DNA of 37,432 nt, from IMG/VR virus record IMGVR_UViG_3300011113_000485, positions 1-37,432 of that record; one strand, written 5' to 3'. This DNA is from a virus. The position numbers and the translations under genes are program-made. Positions within the stretch are counted from its first letter, which is position 1. Each line of letters begins with the position of its first letter. Positions 1-7,148 of the stretch are shown here, piece by piece. Below the pieces are notes generated by a model that was given only the letters and a program-made list of their open reading frames with translations, did no database searches and was not told the origin of the DNA.

Positions 1-449
1 CAAAGTACGGCAAGCAGTCAACGTACTGCACCGTCGGAATTATCAACCCGAAGACCGGACGGTATTTGCCCGTCAACACAATGGACGCCAAGGCCGACTT
101 CCCGGGCGAGAGAATGAAGGACAAACTCCCTCATATCTTGGAAGCGTTGAAGAAACACGCTTTGTACCGAGACTTGTCTCCCGTTAAGGAAGACGATGAC
201 CTTGACATTTCCATCTTTGGCATCGTTCACGCCGAGAAGAAATGGCCTTCGCCATTTGGTGAGGCCGGGGCAACCTACCTTAAAGGTTTATCCAAACTCC
301 AAGGAAGTGTGGTCAAAGAATACGCCGAGGCAACCCCGGAAACCATCGAAAAGTTTACCGCGTGGTACGAGTCCGAAAAGGAAACCGTGCCAAAGAGCCT
401 AGCAAAGTTCGTTGTGGAAGATGAGTACGATCCCTTTGGGGATGAATAA
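1..449 (+). CDS. Partial phage protein with acidic C-terminal tip (left-edge gene)
   Basis: The reading frame is open from base 3 to a TAA at 447-449, so the start lies outside the window and at least 148 residues are visible. An internal TTG at 66 could be read as a start, but the frame continues upstream without a stop, so a cut gene is more likely. The protein is hydrophilic and ends in the acidic-aromatic tail DEYDPFGDE. Acidic tips with a Pro-Phe are known from single-stranded DNA-binding proteins, where they recruit partners. The position just before a nuclease-like gene and a primase/helicase fits a replication or recombination role. I do not recognise the visible part as an OB fold, so SSB is only a suggestion. 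A Shine-Dalgarno site for the next gene follows 23 bases later. Confidence 0.7.
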   Translation, partial: KYGKQSTYCTVGIINPKTGRYLPVNTMDAKADFPGERMKDKLPHILEALKKHALYRDLSPVKEDDDLDISIFGIVHAEKKWPSPFGEAGATYLKGLSKLQGSVVKEYAEATPETIEKFTAWYESEKETVPKSLAKFVVEDEYDPFGDE

Positions 450-472
450 CTCCGAGTAAGTAAGGAGTAAAA

Positions 473-946
473 ATGGATCTGTTCGATGACCTAGATGAAA
501 AGCCGAACCCGGCAATCGCGGCCAAAGAACGGATCCGTGCTATTTTGGAGAAGCAAGCCGAAGACGTCATTAACGGCGTCTCCAATATTAAACCGAGCAA
601 AGAGAAAAAGAAGCCTTCCGGCAAAGCGGATTACAACAAAGCAACCTATAATTATTATAAGTCTCTCGGATATGACGTCTTCCGAGTTGACTACTACGAC
701 GCCCGTTTCCAACGTCAGCACGACTTACTCGGCTTTGCCGATATGCTTGCGCTAAAAACTGGTTGTCCACCGCTCCTCATTCAGCTCACCAGTAAGAGCA
801 ATATGGGAGAAAGGTTCAAGAAGATTAAGTCCCTCTCTGTCTCGTCACTTTGGCTATCAACCGGAGGCCAAATAGAAGTGATTGGGTGGGAGAAGTTGCC
901 AAACGGAAGGCTCAAAGAAACCGTGCGGGTTGTCACCGCTGAATAA
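473..946 (+). CDS. PD-(D/E)XK-like nuclease relative, possibly inactive
   Basis: This 157-residue protein starts at an ATG preceded by AAGGAG with good spacing. Residues 55-72 (NKATYNYYKSLGYDVFRV) resemble the first helix and strand of restriction-endonuclease-like folds. HDLLGFADMLALK (83-95) then carries an aspartate (D90), and LLIQLTSKSN (101-110) sits where the family usually has E-x-K or Q-x-K. Phage relatives known to me keep the pattern 'DLFGFxDxLA ... xVQxTS', so the family match is fairly clear. The third motif reads Q-L-T with no lysine, so catalysis may be lost or use K108. The acidic N-terminus (MDLFDDLDE) is typical of a partner-binding tail. Its place before the primase/helicase fits replication or recombination. 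A Holliday-junction-resolvase-like role is possible but unproven. Confidence 0.6.
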   Translation: MDLFDDLDEKPNPAIAAKERIRAILEKQAEDVINGVSNIKPSKEKKKPSGKADYNKATYNYYKSLGYDVFRVDYYDARFQRQHDLLGFADMLALKTGCPPLLIQLTSKSNMGERFKKIKSLSVSSLWLSTGGQIEVIGWEKLPNGRLKETVRVVTAE

Positions 947-962
947 ATAACTACGGAAAACT

Positions 963-3287
963 ATGATACGACCTAACCTAGAAATGGATTTCATCTACAG
1001 CGTCTTCGACTCTGTATCCGACAATCAACCAAAACCGAGAACCGATTGTTTTACCGCCTTTCGCTCCCGGTTTGATCGTTTCCAACTCCTCCAGCGTAAA
1101 GAGAAGGGCAAACTTTTCTCTCCTGCAAGATTTACGCCCGGAACCACCCGAAAAAGCGAAAACGTGGTGGACGTATGCGCGATGGTCTTAGACTTTGACA
1201 ACGGTGTTGACCCGTCCGATTTTATTGACGACTGGAAGTCAAAGGAATTGGCCTTCTGGTGGCACACCACCTTTAACCATACCCCCGAGAAACCAAAGTG
1301 GAGAGCCATCTTCCCGCTTGCTACCCCGATACCCGCCTACCAATGGGCAAGAGCGTGGGAAGCTGCTAGTGAATACCTTGGACACGGGCAGAACGACGTT
1401 TCTGCCAAGAACCCCGACCGAATTTACTATATGCCGTCCCGTCCAGTTGACGGCGACAAACACTTATATCATAGCGAAGCCAACGAAGGCTACCTTTTAG
1501 ACCCGTCCTTCCTGCTTCGATCGGATGAGAAACCTCCGGAAGGAAAGGGCCGAGTCGGAGACGACTTTGAACTCCGCGCTAGTATCAGCGAAATCCTAGA
1601 ACCCCACGGATGGATATTTAGCCGAAAAGTTGGTCAGCTAGAGTATTGGGCGCGTCCCGGGAAGCAACGCGGAGAGATTTCCGCGACGTGGGGCTGGAGA
1701 AGTGAAGTCCAAGGCGAACGGTTCTACTGTTTTAGCGATAACGCCGGAATCCCGTGCCGAAACTACCTCACCAAATTCGCCCTCTACACGATGCTCAACC
1801 ACGGAGGCGACTGGAAAGCCTCCACCGTTTCCCTCTCCAAACAAGGATACGGTATCCAAGTCGTCGCGGGCGGGACGTCTTCTTCTTCCTCCTCCGTCTC
1901 GTCCACTCCGGCGGTCGTCATGTCCGAAAATATAGAGGACTCGGAATTCACCGAGCAAGCCAATGCCGATCGCTTGATTGAGCAATACGGACAAGACCTT
2001 CGGTACGTCGCCGAACTTAAGCAATGGGCCGTCTGGAACGGGAAGTTTTGGGATATTGGCTCGAAAGAAGCCTCGGAAAGCAAGGTTATACAAATGGCCG
2101 TGGCCTCCGCCCGGGATTTGCAACGGCAAAGCGGACTTGCCGATAAAAACACCGCTCCCAAAATGCTGAAGTGGGCAATCAAAAGCCAAAACGCCCGGGA
2201 ACTGAACAATACCGTCAAACTTGCGAGAACTTTGGTGACTACGCTCGCGGAAGAATTTGACCAGCAACCAGAATTCCTTAATTGTCAGAACGGAATTGTA
2301 GACTTGAGAACGGGCGAGATGCTCCCGCATGACCGGTCAATGATGTTTACACAAATAACAAGGTGTGCAGCCGATCTGGAAAACGTCCGGCCGGAACTCT
2401 TCAACCAATTCATTGAGCGCATCATCCCCGACGAAGATACCCGGAAATATCTCCTTCAATTCCTCGGGTATATGCTCTCGGGTTCCGTCTCCGAGCAATG
2501 TTACGTTTTCTTCTTTGGCGCAACAGGAAATAACGGAAAGTCTACGCTCACCGAGTTGATTAGCTGGATTTTGGGAGAATACGCCGTCACGATCGAAACC
2601 GAGGCTCTCATGCTGAAGAAGTTCGGAAAGTCGAACGAAGGTGAGCTTGCCCAACTACGAGGCCGACGCCTTGCCGTCGCGCATGAAGTCTCGGACTCCC
2701 AACGGCTAGATGAAGAGTTGATTAAACGACTCACCGGAGGCGACATTATCAGAGCGAGGCAACTGTACCAAGACCCGCTGAACTTTAGACCGACCGCCAA
2801 ACTCCTGATGACCGGAAATAACAAACCGCAACTCAGGTCTATGGACTCGGCCACTTGGAGACGGATCCGATTGATACCGTTTGAAGTCACCGTCCCTGCT
2901 GAAGAGCGCGATGCTAAACTTTACATGAAGTTACGGGCTGAAGCACCTAAAATTTTAGGTCAGTTAATCAAATGCGGTATCCATGCAGTAAATCACGGAA
3001 TGGAGCCTAGCAAATTAATGATTAAACATCAGGAGGAATATAAAGAGGAGAATGACTTCCTCGCAGATTTCTTTAATGAGAGGTGCTTGTTCCTGCCAAA
3101 TTCGGATGCGACGGCGGGCGAACTCCACGCCGAATACAACTCTTGGGCGAGGGAAACGAGCGGGCATATTTTCAACAGAACCGCGTTTGGAAGAATCCTT
3201 GGAAGTCGTTTGACCGCGCTCGGGATCTCAAAGCGAAAAGATGGGCATGGAATCATCCGATATTACGGAATTTGCCTGAAAAATTAA
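963..3287 (+). CDS. Primase / superfamily 3 helicase (D5/P4 type)
   Basis: This 774-residue replication protein opens and primes phage DNA. The N-terminal part (about residues 30-165) looks like a primase-polymerase type domain: VLDFDNG near residue 74, WHTTFNHTPEKPKWRAIFPL, and DRIYYMPSRP. About residues 445-640 form the P4/D5 superfamily 3 helicase with Walker A GATGNNGKST (519-528), a Walker-B-like RRLAVAHEVSD, and sensor/motif C KLLMTGNNKP followed by the arginine-rich segment TWRRIRLIPF. A C-terminal winged-helix-like region (about 690-774) would be expected to bind DNA. Between the domains is a serine-rich linker (SSSSSSVSS). The ATG start lies 16 bases after the upstream stop. The iteron cluster directly downstream is a plausible target for the helicase or its loader. 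Confidence 0.92.
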   Translation: MIRPNLEMDFIYSVFDSVSDNQPKPRTDCFTAFRSRFDRFQLLQRKEKGKLFSPARFTPGTTRKSENVVDVCAMVLDFDNGVDPSDFIDDWKSKELAFWWHTTFNHTPEKPKWRAIFPLATPIPAYQWARAWEAASEYLGHGQNDVSAKNPDRIYYMPSRPVDGDKHLYHSEANEGYLLDPSFLLRSDEKPPEGKGRVGDDFELRASISEILEPHGWIFSRKVGQLEYWARPGKQRGEISATWGWRSEVQGERFYCFSDNAGIPCRNYLTKFALYTMLNHGGDWKASTVSLSKQGYGIQVVAGGTSSSSSSVSSTPAVVMSENIEDSEFTEQANADRLIEQYGQDLRYVAELKQWAVWNGKFWDIGSKEASESKVIQMAVASARDLQRQSGLADKNTAPKMLKWAIKSQNARELNNTVKLARTLVTTLAEEFDQQPEFLNCQNGIVDLRTGEMLPHDRSMMFTQITRCAADLENVRPELFNQFIERIIPDEDTRKYLLQFLGYMLSGSVSEQCYVFFFGATGNNGKSTLTELISWILGEYAVTIETEALMLKKFGKSNEGELAQLRGRRLAVAHEVSDSQRLDEELIKRLTGGDIIRARQLYQDPLNFRPTAKLLMTGNNKPQLRSMDSATWRRIRLIPFEVTVPAEERDAKLYMKLRAEAPKILGQLIKCGIHAVNHGMEPSKLMIKHQEEYKEENDFLADFFNERCLFLPNSDATAGELHAEYNSWARETSGHIFNRTAFGRILGSRLTALGISKRKDGHGIIRYYGICLKN

Positions 3288-3323
3288 AAAATCTGAAAAA
3301 AACGTCAAAAATGACCCCCTTGT

Positions 3324-3473
3324 ACGGATAGTTTACGGATAGTTTACGGATAGTTTTACGGATAGTTTTAGACTCAAACGGAGAGTACGGATAGTTTTCT
3401 TTATAAAATGGAGATAGTAAATGTGCTTATAGGGGGTTTATGCAAAACGCGAAAACTATCCGTAACTCTCCGT
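3324..3473. repeat. 11-bp iteron cluster with inverted copy; candidate replication origin
   Basis: The 11-mer ACGGATAGTTT occurs exactly at 3324, 3335, 3346, 3358 and 3387, and once inverted (AAACTATCCGT) at 3453-3463. The first four copies are head to tail at 11-12 bp spacing, about one helical turn. The last direct copy and the inverted copy belong to a longer imperfect inverted repeat: 3378-3399 pairs with 3451-3473 apart from one extra base. An A+T-rich run (3279-3312) precedes the cluster. Iterons next to a DNA-unwinding-like patch, immediately after the helicase gene, are the usual architecture of an initiator-bound origin. An operator array for an early regulator would look similar. 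Confidence 0.7.
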
Positions 3474-3546
3474 ACAATGGCAAAGTCGAAGGGGCAAAAA
3501 TCGGCCGGATGCGCCCGAAAAATAAAGGAAGAAAAGAGACACAAAG

Positions 3547-3942
3547 ATGATTGAACAAAACGACAGAGAGAAATTGAGAACCCAAAAGTTGGGGCTGGTG
3601 GAAGAACTGGAGAGCTTTGCCAAAGGCCTAAAACAGATAACACTACTAAAAGAAAAGGGTGAAGAGTTGGAAGATTGGTGCTTTGATGCGAGGAAAGGGT
3701 TGAAGACCGAGCATGAAGTGGTAAAAGCTATTAACCTTTACCGAGCTAAACTTTCAAACGTGCTGGATGACATCAAATTCCAGTTTGAATATTTAAGCGG
3801 GGAGGAACTGGCCAAGGTCATTAAGGCAATGTTTCCACCTAAACCGCCCAAACCCGAGCTTTGGCAACGGCAGACTAAACCGATCAAAACAAAGGTTGAA
3901 GAAAGGCCTGAAGATAAAACCCCTGCTTTTTGGGAAACATAA
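3547..3942 (+). CDS. Hypothetical protein, helical
   Basis: This 131-residue protein is not recognised. It is rich in Lys, Glu and Leu, and residues 5-90 are predicted by eye to be mostly helical with coiled-coil character. The C-terminal 35 residues are proline- and lysine-rich (FPPKPPKPELW) and probably disordered. The gene lies alone after the iteron cluster, about 75 bases from the inverted iteron copy, and its transcript may start inside the cluster region. An origin-associated or accessory replication role would fit the position, but nothing in the sequence proves it. The ATG has only a weak purine tract upstream. Confidence 0.65.
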   Translation: MIEQNDREKLRTQKLGLVEELESFAKGLKQITLLKEKGEELEDWCFDARKGLKTEHEVVKAINLYRAKLSNVLDDIKFQFEYLSGEELAKVIKAMFPPKPPKPELWQRQTKPIKTKVEERPEDKTPAFWET

Positions 3943-4055
3943 ATCTGGTGCTGGTTAAGGGTTTTGAAAGTAAAGGGGCCGAAAACAACTAACACCGCCC
4001 GTAGGCCGGGGTGAATCTAGTTGAACCTAAAGAGCGTCATAGTTAACGAAAGAAG

Positions 4056-4538
4056 ATGAAAAGGATGACGCTTCAGGACGTATTGGGGTTTTACTACGAA
4101 TCGGTGTTCGGTGGCTCCAAGGCCGTCAGGCCTCGCGGGTATGAAACGAGAGGGGGTCAAGACGTCAACGGAACCAACCGAACACTTGCTCGGCTCTTTG
4201 TTGAATCGCTGGATGATTATGAAGTTGTCAAAGAGCGGTTGCACCAATGGTTCAACGGTTCGGAGGCTCTATGCCCCGAAGTCGAAGTCTTCTTGGCTAC
4301 GGCGAAAAGAAAGCTCAAGGAATCGCCTGTGTTTTTCGCGCTAGAAGACGATTCTAGGCCGACCATGACCATTGACGCGGTAAAAGTGCCTACAAACGTA
4401 TTGATGCGCGAGAAACGAGCGTGGAGGCGCAAAAACCCCGGCCTACCAGCCGATTTCTTTGCGCCGTCATTTAGATCGTGGAGGGACAAAGATGGCCGGT
4501 GGCTTTGCTACGAAATAGACCTGCCACCAACCAACTAA
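4056..4538 (+). CDS. Hypothetical protein, last gene of the left rightward unit
   Basis: This 160-residue protein is not recognised. It has a charged, Trp- and Arg-rich C-terminal half (residues 105-155: KRAWRRKNPGLPADFFAPSF), which suggests a nucleic-acid contact, and a predicted helical middle (KRLHQ/LFVESLDDYEVVKERL). The 113 bases upstream contain a GC-rich hairpin-prone stretch (about 3992-4012) and no clear promoter. The ATG at 4056 has only a GAAAGAAG tract, and a second ATG three codons later is possible. The gene ends 12 bases before the convergent minus-strand operon, and a short hairpin at 4543-4556 separates the two. Confidence 0.65.
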   Translation: MKRMTLQDVLGFYYESVFGGSKAVRPRGYETRGGQDVNGTNRTLARLFVESLDDYEVVKERLHQWFNGSEALCPEVEVFLATAKRKLKESPVFFALEDDSRPTMTIDAVKVPTNVLMREKRAWRRKNPGLPADFFAPSFRSWRDKDGRWLCYEIDLPPTN

Positions 4539-4542
4539 CAAA

Positions 4543-4556
4543 ACCTGCGCTCAGGT
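4543..4556 (-). terminator. Weak hairpin terminator for the leftward accessory operon
   Basis: ACCTG-CGCT-CAGGT forms a five-pair stem with a four-base loop. Read on the minus strand it is followed by TTTTGTTAG, a modest U-rich tail. It overlaps the last bases of the 38-residue gene and sits between convergent genes. The stem is short, so it may be weak or only a transcript 3' end. Confidence 0.35.
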
Positions 4557-4667
4557 CTGCTTCTTCATTTCTTGTTTTATGAGCCGAATGATGGTCGGCC
4601 GAATGCCTCCATTGGCATGAAGCCATTCGACCAACTCCTCAGGCAACCAGAATGCAATTTGTCTCAC
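4551..4667 (-). CDS. Ribbon-helix-helix-like mini protein, 38 residues
   Basis: This short gene is too small for ordinary ORF cut-offs. It starts with GTG at 4667 inside a GTGA overlap with the stop of the preceding gene, a coupling arrangement used throughout this operon. The product begins (M)RQIAFWLPEELVEWLHAN and continues GGIRPTIIRLIKQE. This matches the Arc/CopG-type ribbon-helix-helix pattern: a short beta strand, then 'LPeelvewL...G' and a second helix 'tiIrlikqe'. Such proteins bind operator DNA as dimers, often autoregulating. At 38 residues it is near the lower size limit for the fold. It could regulate the divergent control region or be an anti-host peptide. The coding call rests on the overlap and the family-like pattern. 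Confidence 0.6.
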   Translation of the reverse strand: MRQIAFWLPEELVEWLHANGGIRPTIIRLIKQEMKKQT

Positions 4668-4852
4668 TTAAGCAACACCCCCACAAAGATGACAAGGGCA
4701 AAGAAGAAAAACATAGCTATTCCTCCTAGCCAATCCATATCGGACGTCGGCTGGAAGTCCCGAGCAATGTACTCTTCAACTTGCTCGGGCGTCCATGTCG
4801 GATGCGCCCGTTGTACTTGTTGATGCAAGGCGATGCGCTCTGGAGTTGTCAT
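4664..4852 (-). CDS. Small single-pass membrane protein
   Basis: This 62-residue protein has a soluble N-terminal half (MTTPERIALHQQVQRAHPTW) with a helical TPEQVEEYIARDF stretch. One strong C-terminal membrane segment follows, about residues 40-61 (MDWLGGIAMFFFFALVIFVG), ending at a lysine. A tail-anchored topology with the N-terminus in the cytoplasm is likely. The start overlaps the upstream stop by four bases (ATGA), and its own stop overlaps the next gene by four (GTGA), so translation is probably coupled. Function is unknown. Small phage membrane proteins made early often act in superinfection exclusion or host takeover, but nothing here settles that. Confidence 0.65.
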   Translation of the reverse strand: MTTPERIALHQQVQRAHPTWTPEQVEEYIARDFQPTSDMDWLGGIAMFFFFALVIFVGVLLK

Positions 4853-5262
4853 ATGGCACCCCCGACCAAGTTTAGCTGCTCTAAAACGCTTGGGTATGCA
4901 TCATCGTTAGGCATCAGCGCATAGGGGTTGCGCGGGTCTATTGCCCAACGCAATGACCCCGCCGTCTCCCAAACGAGATTGTCGCTCAACCCGTGACAAT
5001 GCTCCATCGCCCAATCTTCTGCTTTGCGGTATAAATCCCGCAAACCGTCGGTTGAGCGGGCAATTTCGACCCAACGGTCACTATCATGCCGATATTGAAG
5101 CGACGACAACGTATACGACCGAGCAATGTCTAGCTTGCGACGTTCCTTGACAACACGAAGGCCGTGGTCGAATCGGTCGTAGTATGCGACGAAGCGCACG
5201 AATTGGGCAAGGTCGGTGAAGACCTCGCCGTCGGAGTTAACAACCGTTTGACGCAACTTCAT
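4849..5262 (-). CDS. Hypothetical accessory protein
   Basis: This 137-residue protein is not recognised. I place the start at ATG 5262, which overlaps the upstream stop in an ATGA junction and has GGAAG eight bases before it. An in-frame TTG five codons earlier is less likely. The protein is mixed alpha/beta, rich in Arg, Asp and aromatic residues, with a central segment RHDSDRWVEIARSTDGLRDL and a C-terminal stretch with PYALMPNDDAYPSVLEQL. No catalytic motif is apparent. It is part of the leftward operon running from 7039 to 4551. Confidence 0.65.
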   Translation of the reverse strand: MKLRQTVVNSDGEVFTDLAQFVRFVAYYDRFDHGLRVVKERRKLDIARSYTLSSLQYRHDSDRWVEIARSTDGLRDLYRKAEDWAMEHCHGLSDNLVWETAGSLRWAIDPRNPYALMPNDDAYPSVLEQLNLVGGAI

Positions 5263-5825
5263 TTGTCTTCCACCCAATTGAATTTGACGTCAAAGTTCGC
5301 GAGAATCTTGCTGTAATTGGTCGTGTAACCGTCCTCATCTTTTGTCACGGGATGAAGAGCGCAATGAATCCTTGGGTTGCTTGTATCCCCGTCCAGAAAT
5401 TCAACGGAGTCAAAGAAGTTGAAGTCGTACTTCAAAGTCCCCCACCAGTAATCGCCGTCTCCCAAAATTCCATAAACCGACTCAGGAAGTTCTTTGGTTA
5501 TCGTTGGCAAGATAGCTTCAATCTCCTGCATCGTTGGGGCGTCATCGTCCCCCGCCTCCCAATTAACAACCCCAAGGGTACAGGTATAAATGGGAGGTCG
5601 CTCCGTCGCTCCGTAACGGCAAATCTTGAAAAAATCCTTGTATTGGCATCCTCGGTCAATGTATTCATATGACCATGACCCTTTGAGGTTCTCAAGCATA
5701 TCTTCGATAGCTTCGGCATCAGAAACGCCGTGGAACGGATTGTAAGGTTGCCAAAGTTCCATGCAAAGAGCCATGTAGTCGCGGACTTTAATGGTTTCGC
5801 GGATATCGGGCTTGTAAATAGCCAT
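5259..5825 (-). CDS. Hypothetical acidic protein
   Basis: This 188-residue acidic protein, the largest of the leftward operon, is not recognised. It is rich in Tyr, Trp and Asp, for example in GDGDYWWGTLKYDFNFFD near residues 120-140. The pattern resembles small soluble phage proteins that mimic acidic surfaces, such as DNA mimics or host inhibitors, but no specific family is visible. Its ATG overlaps the TAA of the preceding gene by one base (TAATG), and its TGA overlaps the next ATG by four bases. No signal peptide or membrane segment is seen. Confidence 0.65.
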   Translation of the reverse strand: MAIYKPDIRETIKVRDYMALCMELWQPYNPFHGVSDAEAIEDMLENLKGSWSYEYIDRGCQYKDFFKICRYGATERPPIYTCTLGVVNWEAGDDDAPTMQEIEAILPTITKELPESVYGILGDGDYWWGTLKYDFNFFDSVEFLDGDTSNPRIHCALHPVTKDEDGYTTNYSKILANFDVKFNWVEDK

Positions 5826-6070
5826 TACCAGCTTCCTCCCATTACCTGTTGGTTGTAATTGCAGATTGCGTCTTCCTGCTGAACCTCAAATTCCCAAGCC
5901 CTGTAACATTCCATGCAGATCGCTGGAAAACGTGATGCGTAGGCGCAAGCATTACCTTTCTGGATGTTTGCACCGCACTTGCAGTTGCTGGAAAACCGCG
6001 CTGTGATGACGCGGAAGCGGTAGAAATTAGGTTGCCCGTATGAACGGGTATATCGGTTATGTTTTCTCAT
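5825..6070 (-). CDS. Small protein with a four-cysteine zinc-ribbon-like motif
   Basis: This 81-residue protein starts at ATG 6070, which has AAGGA ten bases upstream. A start 12 codons earlier lies inside the hairpin region and lacks a good binding site. Residues 30-58 contain CKCG...KGNAC...CMEC, a Cys-x-Cys plus Cys-x-x-Cys arrangement typical of a zinc-binding knuckle. The N-terminus is basic and Tyr/Arg-rich (RKHNRYTRSYGQPNFYRF). A role in nucleic-acid or protein binding is plausible. It is the first gene after the only real gap of the leftward operon, an 80-base spacer that contains three hairpins. Confidence 0.65.
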   Translation of the reverse strand: MRKHNRYTRSYGQPNFYRFRVITARFSSNCKCGANIQKGNACAYASRFPAICMECYRAWEFEVQQEDAICNYNQQVMGGSW

Positions 6071-6084
6071 AAGAGTTGTCCTTG

Positions 6085-6146
6085 CTGACGGCCTCGTCAG
6101 ACGCACCCTGAGTGCGCTACGGCCCCATTACAGGGCCGTTTCGGCC
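6085..6146 (-). promoter_or_regulatory. Cluster of three or four hairpins inside the leftward operon
   Basis: Between the genes ending at 6151 and starting at 6070 are consecutive perfect stems: CTGACG-GCCT-CGTCAG (6085-6100), CGCAC-CCTGA-GTGCG (6102-6116) and ACGGCCC/GGGCCGT (6119-6139, seven-base loop). A further stem, GGCCG-TTT-CGGCC (6134-6146), overlaps the third, so the two cannot form together. No U-tract follows on the minus strand, so these are not standard terminators. They could be an RNA processing or stability element, or a switch controlling the downstream genes. Confidence 0.45.
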
Positions 6147-6150
6147 TAGG

Positions 6151-6399
6151 TCATAAAACAGCGCGTATATGCGCCAATATCTCTCTGTAGCTATACGGCT
6201 TCACCAGAAAAGCCTCGTCAATATAGAATGACCAGTCTAATTGTTCTTGAAGGTCATCAATTGAATCGCCTGTCTTCTCTGAATACCTTTCAAGGTACTG
6301 ATTGGACGCGAGGTCCCAAGTCTCAGACCCAATGCGAAAGTCGGTGTACACGCGGTGCTGGATGCCCGTATCAGGGCAAGTAACCAGTTGTCTAGGCAT
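6151..6399 (-). CDS. Hypothetical protein
   Basis: This 82-residue acidic protein is not recognised. The start ATG has the Shine-Dalgarno GGAGG seven bases upstream and overlaps the previous stop by one base (TAATG). The sequence MPRQLVTCPDTGIQHRVYTD begins with strand-like segments, followed by a helical stretch LASNQYLERYSEKTGDSIDD and an acidic C-terminal helix. It is followed by the hairpin spacer at 6071-6150, so its transcript continues into a structured region. No motif suggests a function. Confidence 0.65.
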   Translation of the reverse strand: MPRQLVTCPDTGIQHRVYTDFRIGSETWDLASNQYLERYSEKTGDSIDDLQEQLDWSFYIDEAFLVKPYSYREILAHIRAVL

Positions 6400-6665
6400 T
6401 ACCTGACCTCCTTCAAATCAGCAACCCCGCTAATCCAATAAGCGCCCTCATCCGAAGTGATGAGAACGTAAGGGCGGGTCGGCTGTTGGATGACCCTGAC
6501 AACCAAACGGAGGGGCTTGTCACCAATTCGACATAAGGCCTCAAAGTCCGACCCTCCCCCCTCAGGGAGAGGGGTGATGGAAGTAATGTCGGCTTCGGAC
6601 TCATATCCGTTTTCCTCAAACAAAAAGTTTTCCGTTCCGAGCCGAGCGGTTGAGAGGAAGTCCAT
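6399..6665 (-). CDS. Hypothetical protein
   Basis: This 88-residue protein starts at ATG 6665, which has the strong Shine-Dalgarno AGGAGG eight bases upstream and overlaps the preceding TAA by one base. A non-ATG start 17 codons earlier would overlap the upstream gene further and is less likely. The product (MDFLSTARLGTENFLFEENG...) is a small alpha/beta protein with several short strands (CRIGDKPLRLVVRVIQ, PYVLITSDEGAYWISG). No known family is recognised. It belongs to the leftward accessory operon. Confidence 0.65.
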   Translation of the reverse strand: MDFLSTARLGTENFLFEENGYESEADITSITPLPEGGGSDFEALCRIGDKPLRLVVRVIQQPTRPYVLITSDEGAYWISGVADLKEVR

Positions 6666-7039
6666 TATGCTGACCTCCTGTAATGCTTTGACAACCGTTG
6701 GAAGTCGGCTTTCCACTCTTTGTTAGTGGAAGGGTAGATGTTGAAAGACAAACCAATCAACTTAGTTAGGCCCTCAACTGACCACTCACAATATTGATGC
6801 TCTGGAAGGCTGATAAACTCGCTGTATTCGGTCACCCGCTTCAGAATGACGGGGATGCTCTTTTCAGAAATCTCCCGAACCCCAATCACCATGAACAGAT
6901 TCCCAAGGTTAAAAACCCGCCATGACCAATAAGTCTCACCCGTCTGATACCCGTTGATTGGGTCATTTTGGGTAGCTACGAAAGTGAGGGAATCGCGTCC
7001 CTCTGTTGTCATCTTGCTTGTATCGAAATGCAATGCCAT
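6665..7039 (-). CDS. Hypothetical protein, first gene of the leftward operon
   Basis: This 124-residue protein is not recognised. It contains strand-rich segments (YWSWRVFNLGNLFMVIGVRE) and a C-terminal helical, basic end (KADFQRLSKHYRRSA). The ATG has GGAG five bases upstream, and a sigma-70-type promoter lies 40-68 bases before it, giving a leader of roughly 33 bases. As the promoter-proximal gene it is probably the most strongly expressed member of the operon, which suggests an early role such as host inhibition or counter-defence. That is an inference from position only. Confidence 0.65.
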   Translation of the reverse strand: MALHFDTSKMTTEGRDSLTFVATQNDPINGYQTGETYWSWRVFNLGNLFMVIGVREISEKSIPVILKRVTEYSEFISLPEHQYCEWSVEGLTKLIGLSFNIYPSTNKEWKADFQRLSKHYRRSA

Positions 7040-7078
7040 TGTGTCTCCGAAGCCAAATTCGGTTTAGCTTCAAACCCC

Positions 7079-7107
7079 ATTATACACTAGTCTATTGACA
7101 AAAACAA
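7079..7107 (-). promoter_or_regulatory. Sigma-70-type promoter for the leftward operon
   Basis: On the minus strand TTGTTT (7107-7102) and a perfect TATAAT (7084-7079) are separated by exactly 17 bases. The spacer contains TAGACTAG, which is also found in the opposite promoter near 7736. The start of transcription would be near 7072, about 33 bases before the first gene. The shared octamer may be an operator. Confidence 0.65.
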
Positions 7108-7148
7108 CTAAACCCCGCAACTAAACAACCCCGCCAACGCAACTAAAT

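Noticed and set aside
1638-2330. Long minus-strand frame inside the primase/helicase
   Set aside because: It is a shadow of the helicase gene. The plus-strand protein has clear motifs.
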